Assembly: GCA_900471525.1 (NCBI GenBank) | Contig: UCEZ01000013.1 | Span: forward strand, 215,373-279,372 | Source: Hyphomicrobiales bacterium | GTDB lineage: Bacteria > Pseudomonadota > Alphaproteobacteria > Rhizobiales > Rhizobiaceae | Reading direction: 5' to 3' | Length of the DNA: 64,000 bases | Shown here: positions 54,532-63,644 of the stretch, one piece after another | How the letters are laid out: every line of letters begins with the position of its first letter | Position numbering within the stretch: the first letter of the stretch is position 1 | Position numbers and translations under genes: made by a program | Notes under the pieces: generated by a model | What the model was told of the DNA's origin: nothing | Databases searched by the model: none | Seen by the model: only the letters and a program-made list of their open reading frames with translations

Positions 54532-55455
54532 TCATTGCGGTTTGTTTTGCCGCCGAGCGGCCGTTTCGAAATCGACGATTTCCGCATTGGAGCGGCTTTC
54601 GATACCCGACGCTCGGTCGGGCTCACCGCCGAGCTGCAACAACTTACGGGCTCCCCGTTCGAGATCGCCCAGCGCTGCCTCCGAGAAGTACCGGGCCGGG
54701 GTGGTCCCCAGCATCCGCCGAAACATTGCTATGAAAGCGCTCGGGCTTTCATAGCCGAGATCGAAAGCGATATTCGTGACGGATACTCCGGAAGCGAGGC
54801 GCTGTAGCGCCAGGCCGATATGCAGCTGCTGCCGCCACCGGACAAAGGACATGCCCGTCTCCCGCTGGAACAGCCGCGTTAGCGTACGGTTGCTCGCACC
54901 AACGCGCGCGCCCCATTCCTCGATCGTGAACCGCACCGACGGGTCGTCGATCAATGTTTCGACCAGACGCCGCAGGCGGCGATCCTCTGGCATTGGCAAA
55001 TGCAGGGGTTCAAGTGGTGCGGCCTGCAATTCGTCGAGCAATACGGAGACGAGCCGCTCTTCGCGCGTATCACCTTCCGGATAGAGCGACGGCCCGGAGA
55101 TGAACCGGAGCAGGAGTTCGCGCAGCAAAGGCTGCACGAACAGGATTCCGCACGTGTCGCGAAGAGAGCCTGCAAGCGACGGTTCAATGTAGAGGTTGCC
55201 GACCGTGATCCGCCCGGCGGTGCGGGCGACATGCGCGACTCCGCTCGGTATCCAGATTGCACAATGGGGCGGCACGGTCCACATCCCGCCGGAGGCTTCC
55301 ACGGTGATGACGCCGCTGATGACATAGAGCAACTGCGCCTTCCGGTGTCGATGAGGTTCCGTTTCATGGATGGACGCGAGTTCGATCGTCAGCCCGGCGA
55401 CGGAGCGAGGGACCTCGTCGGGATCCTCCAGATCGGGGGTGATCGAAACAGTCAT
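54532..55455 (-). CDS. AraC-family transcriptional regulator
   Basis: A 307-aa regulator with an N-terminal cupin (HRHRKAQLLYVISGVITVEA, PPHCAIWIPSGVAHVA) and the AraC double helix-turn-helix (FTIEEWGARVGASNRTLTRL, then SVTNIAFDLGYESPSAFIAM). This form resembles NimT/AraC regulators of small hydrolase or iron genes. ATG 55455 follows GGAGGCAGG. It lies beside the LysR gene, both pointing left, at the border of the siderophore cluster; its target is not clear. Confidence 0.89.
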   Translation of the reverse strand: MTVSITPDLEDPDEVPRSVAGLTIELASIHETEPHRHRKAQLLYVISGVITVEASGGMWTVPPHCAIWIPSGVAHVARTAGRITVGNLYIEPSLAGSLRDTCGILFVQPLLRELLLRFISGPSLYPEGDTREERLVSVLLDELQAAPLEPLHLPMPEDRRLRRLVETLIDDPSVRFTIEEWGARVGASNRTLTRLFQRETGMSFVRWRQQLHIGLALQRLASGVSVTNIAFDLGYESPSAFIAMFRRMLGTTPARYFSEAALGDLERGARKLLQLGGEPDRASGIESRSNAEIVDFETAARRQNKPQ

Positions 55456-55598
55456 TGACCTGCCTCCAACTCGCGCCACCCAGTCGGGAAGCTATATAGA
55501 AATTACGACGAGCTTAGCGCTTTTGCCCAAGAGTGTTCGTGCCGACATGCCATAAAGTATCGAGATACGGCCATTTTGACGCAAGTGACCTGCCGTGC

Positions 55599-56525
55599 CT
55601 ACCGAAAATCCGAGCGCGGATACCGCGCGCGGTGGTGGGCGATGAAGGCGCGGACGGCGGCTGAGCCTTCGTTTTTTCGGTAGGCGATCGCGAGATCGGT
55701 CATATGCGCCCGGGAAAGCTCGACATAGCGGATACCGGGCAGTTGGAGGCATTGCAGCGATTTCGGCACAAGCGATATGCCGAGCCCCACGGCTACCATG
55801 CTCATGATGGTCGTGAAATCGCGGCCGATCGGGCTGACTTTCGGGATGACACCGGTTGCCGCACAGGCTTCGAGCGTATTGGAATGAAAGCCGACGTCGG
55901 CCGGTTGCCGCGGCGTGATGAAGGTCTGGTCGGCAAGCGCGGTCAGATCGACCGCATGATGGGACGCCAGCGGATGACCCTGCGGCATGGCGACAACCAT
56001 GGGCTCCCGAAGCACCGTGCTGGTTGCAAGCCCGATCGGCACCGATGCGGGAGGCCTGATATAGCCAAAATCGAGCTCCCCTTCCTCGATCTTCGCCAGT
56101 TGCTGACGCATCTCGATCTCCACGAGCTGGAGTTCGATCTCGGGAAACTCCGCCCGAAAGGATGACAGCGATTCCGTCAGGACACCGGAATAGGCGGCCG
56201 ACGCGACATAACCGATGGAAATCTTTCCGGACTGCCCGCGCCCGACGCGCTGGAGTTCCGACAGGGCGAAATCCGCCTGGGCGACGATCTTGCGTGCCTG
56301 GTCGAACAATAGCTGGCCGGACAGCGTGAGCTGGACGGAACGCTTCGTCCGGTCGAGCAGCGGAAGGCCGACCAGAGCCTCGAGATTGAGAATCTGCTGG
56401 CTCAGGCCCGGTTGCGCGATACCGAGCCGCGCCGCGGCCCGTTCGAAATTCTTCTCCTCCACCAGCGCGATGAAATAGCGCAGATGCCGAAGTTCAAAAT
56501 TGCGGGGCGATTTGGGAGCGGCCAT
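55599..56525 (-). CDS. LysR-family transcriptional regulator
   Basis: A 308-aa regulator: LRHLRYFIALVEEKNFERAA, RLGIAQPGLSQQILNLEALV, then effector domain starting GKISIGYVASAAYSGVL. It is divergent from the TonB receptor gene with a 175-bp gap between starts, so it may control iron-siderophore uptake or an unrelated gene of the region. The effector is unknown. The start has a weak ribosome site (TTGAAT just before). Confidence 0.88.
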   Translation of the reverse strand: MAAPKSPRNFELRHLRYFIALVEEKNFERAAARLGIAQPGLSQQILNLEALVGLPLLDRTKRSVQLTLSGQLLFDQARKIVAQADFALSELQRVGRGQSGKISIGYVASAAYSGVLTESLSSFRAEFPEIELQLVEIEMRQQLAKIEEGELDFGYIRPPASVPIGLATSTVLREPMVVAMPQGHPLASHHAVDLTALADQTFITPRQPADVGFHSNTLEACAATGVIPKVSPIGRDFTTIMSMVAVGLGISLVPKSLQCLQLPGIRYVELSRAHMTDLAIAYRKNEGSAAVRAFIAHHRARYPRSDFR

Positions 56526-56608
56526 TCAAGTTCTTTCACAGATAACCAGAAGCGATACTGAAAGGATATATCATAATTTATAGTTCTGAAAATTTCCCCA
56601 TCCGCTTA

Positions 56609-56636
56609 TTGGATCAGCCGTCCGGTTCACTATAGA
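56609..56636 (+). promoter_or_regulatory. predicted promoter of the siderophore receptor gene
   Basis: TTGGAT (56609-56614) and TATAGA (56631-56636) are 16 bp apart, giving a leader of about 58 nt before ATG 56701. Iron control (Irr or RirA) would be expected near here, but I see no convincing box. Confidence 0.4.
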
Positions 56637-56700
56637 AAGATGACAAATTTACTCCAGATTAATTTCAACACTTGATGAACCTGAGGGGCGGTTTTTATCT

Positions 56701-58821
56701 ATGTCTCGATTTCGTTTGATGCTGGCAACGTCGGTCGCCTTTGCAGGCTGCATTCCGTATTTTGCCTTCGCGCAGGACACTACGCCGACGGCGCTTGCCC
56801 CGATTGTCGTTGACGGCGGGAAAGCGGCCGACAGCGAGGCCGACGTGCAAGGTTATGTCGCAAAATCCTCCTCGACGGCATCGAAGAGCGGAGCTGCCCT
56901 GATCGAAACACCGCAGTCGGTTTCCGTCGTGACGCAGGATCAGATCGAGGCACAAGGCGCGCAAACGCTGGGTGACGTGCTGGGCTATACGCCGGGTGTG
57001 GTGGCCGCGCCATTCGGCGGCGATGCCCGCTTCGATTCCCCGATCATCCGCGGTTTCGACGGCCGCCACGTACAATACCTCAACGGGCTGCGCATGATGC
57101 GCACCGCGGGTGCGCCGGGCGTCGAAATCTACGGCCTGGAGCGTGTCGACGTGCTCCGAGGCCCGGCCTCCGTGATGTACGGCCAGGGCAATCCCGGCGG
57201 CATCATCAACATGATCAGCAAGCGTCCGGTTTTCGAGACGTTCGGCGAAGTCGGGTTGCAGGCAGGAAGCTTCAATACCTATGGCAGCTTCTTCGATATC
57301 GGCGGCACGTTGGGCCAAGATTCCGATCTTGCCTATCGCTTGACCGGTCTTGCCAAGAATGCCGGCATGCAGACCGACAATCTGGACAACGACCGCTATT
57401 TCATCGCCCCTGCCCTGACCTGGCAGCCGGACGAGGATACGAAGCTGACGATCCTGACGAGTGTCCAGCACGACAATCCGAGCTCGCCCTCCGGACTTCC
57501 GCCGCAATACACGCTGAATGCGACGGATTCCCAGCTGCCGCGCGACTTCTATGTCGGCGACGAATCCTTCGACAAGTCGAGCCGCACGCTGACCAATCTC
57601 GGCTACGAGTTCGAACATCGTCTCAACGAGACATGGACGTTCCGGCAGAATTTCCGCTATTCAAACTTCGACTGGAATTACCAGGCGCTGGGCATGTCGA
57701 CGCTCGGCCTCGACACGGACGGGCGAACACTCCGCCGCAACGCGACCTTCCAGGACGAACGTCTGAACACGGTGAACATCGACAACAATCTGCAGGCCGA
57801 ATTTTCAACGGCCGCGGTCGATCACACCCTGCTTTTCGGTCTGGACTATCGCTACTTCGATAACAACGTTCACACGCGCTTTTTCCAGGCGACGCCGCTC
57901 GACGTCCTGTCGCCTGTCTATGGCGGCCCGGTCGAGCTGATCTCGCCGACGGTGGACACGACCGTCGACAGCCAGCTGAAGCAGCTCGGTGTCTATGTTC
58001 AGGACGAGCTTGCCTATGACAATTGGCGGGCCACACTTGGCCTGAGGCAGGACTGGACGAGCAGCGCCGGCACCTCGACCAGCAACCTGACGGGCATCGT
58101 ACGTCCGCTCGATCAGGATGACCACAAGCTGACGGGCCGCGCCGGTCTCACCTATCTCTTCGACAACGGCATTGCGCCTTATGCCAGCTACGCGACATCC
58201 TTCGAACCCGTCGTCGGGGCCGATGCGGACGGCAACCCGCTCAAGCCTACGTCCGGCGAACAGGTGGAACTCGGCGTGAAGTATCAGCCGGAGGGCTGGA
58301 ACGGGTTCTTCGCAGCCGCTGTCTATGACCTCAAGCAGAAAAACGTGCTGCGCACCATCGACGGACTGCAGACCCAGATCGGTGAGGTCGATGTCAAGGG
58401 CCTCGAACTTGAAGGCGTGGTCAGCCTCACCCGGGGGCTCGATATGCGCGCAGCCTATACGCTGACGAAAACCGAAATCGGCGAGGGCATCGATAACGGC
58501 AACCGCGTCGAGAACGTGCCGGAACATGCCGCCAGCCTCTGGATGAACTACACGTTCCAGGAGGATACGGCGCTTGAAGGGCTGGGAATTGGCGGCGGCG
58601 TCCGCTATGTCGGCCAGCGCTACGGCAACAGCGCCAATACTTTGGACATGAATGCCGTCACGCTCTTCGATGCGGCATTGACCTACAAAAAGGACGGATA
58701 CAAGGCTTCGCTGAACATACAGAACATCGCCGACAAGGAATATGTCGCAAGCTGCAGCTCCTTCGGCTGCTACTACGGCGACGGTCGGTCCGTCATGGGG
58801 AAGCTGACCTATAGCTGGTAA
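56701..58821 (+). CDS. TonB-dependent siderophore receptor
   Basis: A 706-aa outer-membrane receptor of the ferrichrome/ferrioxamine type. Signal peptide residues 1-24 (LATSVAFAGCIPYFAFAQ), a TonB-box-like segment ALAPIVVDGG, then the plug (ETPQSVSVVTQDQIEAQGAQ, GVEIYGLERVDVLRGPASVM, GQGNPGGIINMISKRP), and a 22-strand barrel ending in YSW with the aromatic last residue. The downstream fhu-like genes point to a hydroxamate siderophore. Ends 31 bp before the binding-protein signal region. Confidence 0.93.
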   Translation: MSRFRLMLATSVAFAGCIPYFAFAQDTTPTALAPIVVDGGKAADSEADVQGYVAKSSSTASKSGAALIETPQSVSVVTQDQIEAQGAQTLGDVLGYTPGVVAAPFGGDARFDSPIIRGFDGRHVQYLNGLRMMRTAGAPGVEIYGLERVDVLRGPASVMYGQGNPGGIINMISKRPVFETFGEVGLQAGSFNTYGSFFDIGGTLGQDSDLAYRLTGLAKNAGMQTDNLDNDRYFIAPALTWQPDEDTKLTILTSVQHDNPSSPSGLPPQYTLNATDSQLPRDFYVGDESFDKSSRTLTNLGYEFEHRLNETWTFRQNFRYSNFDWNYQALGMSTLGLDTDGRTLRRNATFQDERLNTVNIDNNLQAEFSTAAVDHTLLFGLDYRYFDNNVHTRFFQATPLDVLSPVYGGPVELISPTVDTTVDSQLKQLGVYVQDELAYDNWRATLGLRQDWTSSAGTSTSNLTGIVRPLDQDDHKLTGRAGLTYLFDNGIAPYASYATSFEPVVGADADGNPLKPTSGEQVELGVKYQPEGWNGFFAAAVYDLKQKNVLRTIDGLQTQIGEVDVKGLELEGVVSLTRGLDMRAAYTLTKTEIGEGIDNGNRVENVPEHAASLWMNYTFQEDTALEGLGIGGGVRYVGQRYGNSANTLDMNAVTLFDAALTYKKDGYKASLNIQNIADKEYVASCSSFGCYYGDGRSVMGKLTYSW

Positions 58822-58909
58822 TCGGGAAACAGAGGCCTGCACAGGCGGGTTCATCCGGCGCCGGGAGTTTCTCCTCGGCGCCGGATCGCTTGTCTTTACC
58901 GGTGGGGCA

Positions 58910-59722
58910 ATGGCGCAAGCGCCTTTACGAATCGCGGCGATCGACTGGGGCATGCTCGAAACGCTGATGGCGCTCGGGGTCACTCCGATTGCCGCCACCG
59001 AGCTGATCCAGTTCCGCAAGGACGCCGTCGAGCCGATAATTCCGCCAGACGTCGTCGACCTTGGGCTGCGCGGCTCGCCCAACTACGAACTCCTGCATCT
59101 GTTGCGGCCCGATCTGATCCTGATTTCACCCTTCTACACCCGCCACGAAGCTGCCCTGAAGGCGATCGCTCCGATCCTCTCGCTGCCATTCTATGTGCGT
59201 GGCGAACCGCCCTTCGAGAAGGCGCTTGCAGCCGTGCAGGCGCTGGGCGAACGACTGGCCGTCCCGGAGAAGGCGGTCAGCGTGCTGGCCGGCATCGGAA
59301 CAGAGATCGAGGACTACCGGCGTATGCTCGCACCCTTTGCCGACCGGCCGACCTATCTCGTCAATATCGGCGACGCGCGACACGTCCGGGTTTTCGGCTT
59401 CGACAGCATGTTCGGCGATGTCCTGGCTCGCCTGGGGCTGGGCAATGCCTGGACCGATCGATCGCGCTTCACCTTCGCCGCCCCTGTACCGGTCGAGAAC
59501 CTGGCCGCCGACAAGGACGCTCGTATCGTCGTCATCTCGCAAATCCCGCTCGAGGCCCGCAGTGGCCTCAGGAACAGCATCATCTGGAATTCGTTGCCGC
59601 CCGTTCGCGAAGGCCGCATCATCATGCTCGACAACATCAATCCCTATGGCGGCGTCACGGCCGGCATACGCTTTGCGCGCCTCTTGACCGAAGGCCTACT
59701 CGCCTTGGGACACGGCAAATGA
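58910..59722 (+). CDS. iron-siderophore ABC transporter binding protein (FhuD-like) with no normal start for its signal peptide
   Basis: A 270-aa type III binding protein from ATG 58910: PLRIAAIDWGMLETLMALGV, LRPDLILISPFYTRHEAALK and LDNINPYGGVTAGIRFARLL match FhuD/FepB relatives. Just upstream in the same frame lies a Tat signal (IRRREFLLGAGSLVFTGGAM, then AQA), which such proteins normally need. No ATG, GTG or TTG precedes it in the open frame back to the TGA at 58805. ATC 58853, right before RRREF and after AGGCGGG, is the best candidate start, or the true start was lost by mutation. From ATG 58910 the product would stay in the cytosol. Confidence 0.8.
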   Translation: MAQAPLRIAAIDWGMLETLMALGVTPIAATELIQFRKDAVEPIIPPDVVDLGLRGSPNYELLHLLRPDLILISPFYTRHEAALKAIAPILSLPFYVRGEPPFEKALAAVQALGERLAVPEKAVSVLAGIGTEIEDYRRMLAPFADRPTYLVNIGDARHVRVFGFDSMFGDVLARLGLGNAWTDRSRFTFAAPVPVENLAADKDARIVVISQIPLEARSGLRNSIIWNSLPPVREGRIIMLDNINPYGGVTAGIRFARLLTEGLLALGHGK

Positions 59723-61680
59723 CGGCGAGAGGCTGGATTTTCCTGGGCGTCGGTCTGCTCGCAAGTCTTGCTCTGTTCAGCTTTGAAGCATCGCAACAGG
59801 TCGATGTTGCGCGCTGGCCGCAGCTCTTGTCGGCAACCTCACCTCTGTCGCTGGACGAACTCATCCTGGTCTACAGCCTGCTCCCAAGGGCGGCGGTGGC
59901 TCTGGTTGCAGGTGCAGCGCTCGGGCTTTCCGGCGCGCTCCTGCAGCAGCTATTGCGCAATCCGATTGCCGATCCTTCGACGCTCGGCATCTCCGCCGGC
60001 GCGCAGCTGACGATCGTCGCAGCCACATTGTACGCTCCGGAGATCGTGGATGGCCACCGTACAGCAGTCGCGCTCGGCGGCGCCGGCCTCGCGGCGGCGA
60101 TCGTCTTCGCGCTCGGCTGGCGCAAGGCCTTCGAGCCGGTGACCATGGTCGTGTCGGGGCTCCTCGTCGGAGTAACTGCCGCAGCTCTTTCCGCGGCGAT
60201 GACGCTCGCCCAAGGCGAATATCTGATGTCGCTCGTCACCTGGAATGGCGGCTCGCTCAGCCAGCAGGACTGGTCCGTGTTCAATGCGCTCGCCGTCGAA
60301 TTCGTGATTGCCGCCTTTCTCTCGGCCCTGTTGATCCGCCCGTTGCTGGTCCTTGGGCTTGGCGACACCAGCGCGCGCAGCCTGGGCGTCAGCCTCGGCG
60401 GTTTCCGTTTCGCGATTGCAGCGATCGCCACCGCGCTTGCCGGTTTCGTCGCGGCCGGTGTCGGTCTGGTGAGTTTCGTCGGATTGGCGGCGCCAGCCTT
60501 CGTACGTGCCTGCGGCGCGCGTCGACCCGCAATGATCATCACCCTGTCGCCGCTGGCCGGCGGGCTCTTCCTGTGGCTCTGCGACGGCATCGTGCAATTC
60601 GTCGCACGCTCGTCCAGTGAGAATTTCCCGACCGGCGCCATAACGGCGCTTGTCGGTGGGCCGTTGCTTTTCTGGCTGCTGCCGAAGGTTCGGAGCATGG
60701 AAGTCCCGCACGAAGCGCCGGTCAGCACGCGCCGCCTGCCCTTCGGTCGCGGTATCCTGGCGCTTCTGCTGCTCGTCCCCGTGATCCTCATCCTCGCATT
60801 CTTTATCGGCTCGACCGGTACCGGCTGGAAGATTCTGAGCCCGATCGAGGCGGCGGATCTCGCACCCCTGCGCTGGCCCCGGCTTCTCGCTGCTGCCGCG
60901 GCGGGCGGGCTGCTGTCTTTGACGGGCGCGATCCTGCAGCGCATGACCGGCAATGCCATGGCCAGCCCCGAAGTCGTCGGCGTCAGCGGCGGCGCGGGAC
61001 TTGGCTTCGCTGCAGCGCTGACCGTTGCGCCCGACGGTGGGACCTTTTCCCTATTCATGGGTGCGGGCATTGGCGCGCTTGTCGCGATGGCCGCAGTCCT
61101 CGCCTTCGCCAGCCGGCGCGACCTGCCGCCGGAAAAGCTGCTGCTGGCCGGCATTGCCGTCGGCTCGTTCAGTTCGTCCATATTGTCCGTGCTGCTTGCG
61201 ATCGGTGACCAACGATCCTGGCAGATCCTCGCCTGGTTGGGCGGCTCGGCATCCACGGCCACGCCGGCGACGGCCCTCTTCCTCGCCGCTCTTTCAGCCG
61301 TGATATTCACCGGCAGCCTGCTGTTCAGTCGCTGGCTGACTATACTGCCCTTTGGCCCCTCGGTCGCACATGCGCTCGGACTGCCCGTCCGCGCGAGCCG
61401 GGTCGGCATGCTGGTCGTCTGCGGCGCGGCAACGGGAGCTGCTTCCTTGCTCGTCGGCCCCTTGAGCTTCGTCGGCCTCATCGCGCCGCATATCGCCCGC
61501 CGCGCCGGCTTTGCGATGGCTGGCCCGCATATGGCAGCCTCCTTCGTGCTCGGTGCCGTGCTGATGGCCTTTGCCGATTTCGGCGCGCGTACCGCGACAT
61601 TTCCCTATGAGCTGCCGCTCGGGCTTTTCGCGGCGCTTGTCTGCGCCCCCTACCTGATCTGGCTTGTGGGGCGCAAATGA
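59719..61680 (+). CDS. fhuB: ferric-siderophore ABC permease, fused double FecCD domain (FhuB type)
   Basis: A 653-aa permease that joins two FecCD halves, as FhuB does. First half: LPRAAVALVAGAALGLSGAL, LLRNPIADPSTLGISAGAQL, and VSFVGLAAPAFVRACGARRP. Second half: LRWPRLLAAAAAGGLLSLTG, RMTGNAMASPEVVGVSGGAG, and LSFVGLIAPHIARRAGFA. About 18-20 helices. It overlaps the binding-protein stop by 4 bp and the fhuF-like start by 4 bp. Fusion indicates a hydroxamate rather than a catecholate system. Confidence 0.93.
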   Translation: MTARGWIFLGVGLLASLALFSFEASQQVDVARWPQLLSATSPLSLDELILVYSLLPRAAVALVAGAALGLSGALLQQLLRNPIADPSTLGISAGAQLTIVAATLYAPEIVDGHRTAVALGGAGLAAAIVFALGWRKAFEPVTMVVSGLLVGVTAAALSAAMTLAQGEYLMSLVTWNGGSLSQQDWSVFNALAVEFVIAAFLSALLIRPLLVLGLGDTSARSLGVSLGGFRFAIAAIATALAGFVAAGVGLVSFVGLAAPAFVRACGARRPAMIITLSPLAGGLFLWLCDGIVQFVARSSSENFPTGAITALVGGPLLFWLLPKVRSMEVPHEAPVSTRRLPFGRGILALLLLVPVILILAFFIGSTGTGWKILSPIEAADLAPLRWPRLLAAAAAGGLLSLTGAILQRMTGNAMASPEVVGVSGGAGLGFAAALTVAPDGGTFSLFMGAGIGALVAMAAVLAFASRRDLPPEKLLLAGIAVGSFSSSILSVLLAIGDQRSWQILAWLGGSASTATPATALFLAALSAVIFTGSLLFSRWLTILPFGPSVAHALGLPVRASRVGMLVVCGAATGAASLLVGPLSFVGLIAPHIARRAGFAMAGPHMAASFVLGAVLMAFADFGARTATFPYELPLGLFAALVCAPYLIWLVGRK

Positions 61681-62423
61681 TTCCCGCTGCTCTGCCAGAC
61701 CTGCCTCCCGCGTTCGCCGACAGCGCACGCAATCTCGCGATTGCTTCGCCTGGCGCGGAGTTCGTCCCGCTCGAAACCATTCTCCAGCAGGAGTCGATGG
61801 CTAAAGGCTTTGCCGGGCTCATGAGCAGATGGGGGCCAGGCGATCACCGCGCGGCCGTATCGCTCTGGACGCAAGGTTATTTCGGCCGGTTTCTTCGCCC
61901 CGTCCTCGCCTATGGGCTCGTTCACGACATCTGGTTTTCGTCGCGACCGGTCGATATCGGCGTCGCACTGTCGGATATGGCGACCCCGGTGCGCTTCGCG
62001 CTGAAGCGCGTGCAGCCGGTGTCTCTGGAGCAGCATCTCTGGTCCATCGTCTACGAGCATGTCCAGCCCGTGATCGACAGGATCGTCTTCCTGTCCGGCA
62101 CATCGGAGCGCCTGCACTGGAGCAATGCGTCCTTCGCCTTCCATCGCAGCTGCAGGCAAATCCGCACTCTCTGGCCCGCGGCCGAGATACCACACGCAGT
62201 ATCGGCCCGGCTGCAGCACCTTGAGCGCGTGATGGCGTCCGAGCACCCGCTTTTCCACCTCACACGCAAAATCCCTGATACGCAAGGCGGGCAAGCTTTG
62301 GTGCGCAGGGTCTGCTGCCTCCGGTTCAAACTGGATGGACTGAAGAAATGCGGCGCCACCTGCCCGGTCGGGCATCTGGCTTGTTCCGCACATGAAAAGG
62401 CTGATATCGATGCCCGTTCCTGA
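61677..62423 (+). CDS. fhuF: siderophore-iron reductase FhuF-like
   Basis: A 248-aa cytosolic 2Fe-2S protein that reduces iron in the imported siderophore. The N-terminal part has SRWGPGDHRAAVSLWTQGYF typical of the family. The C-terminal cluster motif reads RRVCCLRFKLDGLKKCGATC, i.e. Cys-Cys, ten residues, Cys, three residues, Cys; E. coli FhuF has two residues at the last step. It overlaps fhuB by 4 bp and the ATPase gene by 14 bp. Confidence 0.85.
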   Translation: MIPAALPDLPPAFADSARNLAIASPGAEFVPLETILQQESMAKGFAGLMSRWGPGDHRAAVSLWTQGYFGRFLRPVLAYGLVHDIWFSSRPVDIGVALSDMATPVRFALKRVQPVSLEQHLWSIVYEHVQPVIDRIVFLSGTSERLHWSNASFAFHRSCRQIRTLWPAAEIPHAVSARLQHLERVMASEHPLFHLTRKIPDTQGGQALVRRVCCLRFKLDGLKKCGATCPVGHLACSAHEKADIDARS

Positions 62424-63273
62424 AACCACCCACGGCGGTCGCCGTGAAAGTGCGTCCATGTCTTCTTTTCCGGATATGTCCATGTCTGCAGATACGAGCC
62501 CGCCCATTCTTTCGATCAGGGACGCCAGCTTTGCAATCGACGGCAAGGTGCTGCTGCATCCCTTGCGGCTCGATCTTCTGGCGGGCCGCTCCATCGCCCT
62601 GATCGGCCATAACGGCTCGGGCAAATCGACGCTGCTCAAGCTGATCGGCCGGCAGCATCCGCCGTCAACCGGCTCCATCCACTTTGAAGGACAACCCCTT
62701 GAGAACTGGGGCGCCCGCGCCTTTGCGCGCCGCCTTGCCTACCTACCGCAGCGTACGCCGTACGCCCCGGGGATGTTGGCGAAGGAACTGGTGGCGCTCG
62801 GCCGCTATCCCTGGCATGGCGCGCTCGGACGGTTCAGCGCGACCGACAAAGCGAAGGTGGACGAGGCGATCGACCTGACGGGCATCGCGCCGTTCGCGGA
62901 TCGCATGGTCGATACGCTGTCCGGCGGTGAGCGCCAGCGCGTCTGGCTTGCCATGCTGGTGGCGCAGGATGCCACCTGCCTGCTGCTCGACGAGCCGATC
63001 TCGGCTCTCGACATCGGCCATCAGCTGGAAGTCCTGTCGCTGACGCAGGACCTCTGCCGGCAAAAGGGCATCACCATCATCACGGTTCTGCATGACGTCA
63101 ACATGGCAGCCCGCTTCTGTGACCGGATCGTCGCCCTACACTCCGGCCGTCTCATTGCTGATGGCACACCGCAGGACATCATGACGACAAATGAACTCGC
63201 CCGGATCTACGATGTGGAAATGGACATCCTGCTGCAACCCTCCAATAACCAGCTCGTTGCTCTGGCAAAATAA
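62410..63273 (+). CDS. fhuC: iron-siderophore ABC transporter ATP-binding protein (FhuC type)
   Basis: A 287-aa ATPase. Walker A is LIGHNGSGKSTLLKLIGRQH, the Q-loop is LAYLPQRTPYAPG, the signature is TLSGGERQRVWLAMLVAQDA and Walker B is CLLLDEPISALDIGHQLEVL; HDVNMAARFCDRIVALHSGR follows, all FhuC/FecE-like. The first 40 residues are extra and Ser/Met-rich. Starts at 62392 and 62458 are alternatives; I prefer ATG 62410, with AAAAGG about nine nt upstream. Confidence 0.9.
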   Translation: MPVPETTHGGRRESASMSSFPDMSMSADTSPPILSIRDASFAIDGKVLLHPLRLDLLAGRSIALIGHNGSGKSTLLKLIGRQHPPSTGSIHFEGQPLENWGARAFARRLAYLPQRTPYAPGMLAKELVALGRYPWHGALGRFSATDKAKVDEAIDLTGIAPFADRMVDTLSGGERQRVWLAMLVAQDATCLLLDEPISALDIGHQLEVLSLTQDLCRQKGITIITVLHDVNMAARFCDRIVALHSGRLIADGTPQDIMTTNELARIYDVEMDILLQPSNNQLVALAK

Positions 63274-63644
63274 AGGTGCGGCACAACGCTTGCCGCGGCA
63301 TCGGCGCGACAAGCCGCAGCGCGTCGCATAAAGCGACACTCCCGCGGTGCGATTTTGATTGTGCCGATGCTTTCCGTGAAACGGTCATCACGTTCACGAA
63401 CCCGCTGTGACTTGCGCCCTATAGCGACAACCGATCGACCTGCGCGTCCCTTCTTCGGCACCCTTCCGTTTCCCTTATGCGGTGAATGGCCGTCTCTCGC
63501 TATTTGTCGGCGGGTTGGCGAGATCGGGCATCCACGTCCTCTGATATCACTGCGATCGCAGCAAGGGGTTGAAATGCCATGCGCTTCATGGCCGCGCGCC
63601 CTGCGTAAGCGCTCCACATCACCAGCACGGGAAGATGCGTCAAC
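63274..63644. other. intergenic region without a supported gene
   Basis: This 371-bp gap follows the ATPase gene. A short GTCGC/GCGAC stem-loop near 63322-63337 may help end the siderophore transcript. The rest should contain the promoter of the monooxygenase gene. Frames on both strands here have no ribosome site or family resemblance. Confidence 0.45.

Noticed and set aside
56526-56700. Irr or RirA iron-control box before the receptor gene
   Set aside because: AT-rich sequence is present, but no segment matched a known box well enough to call.
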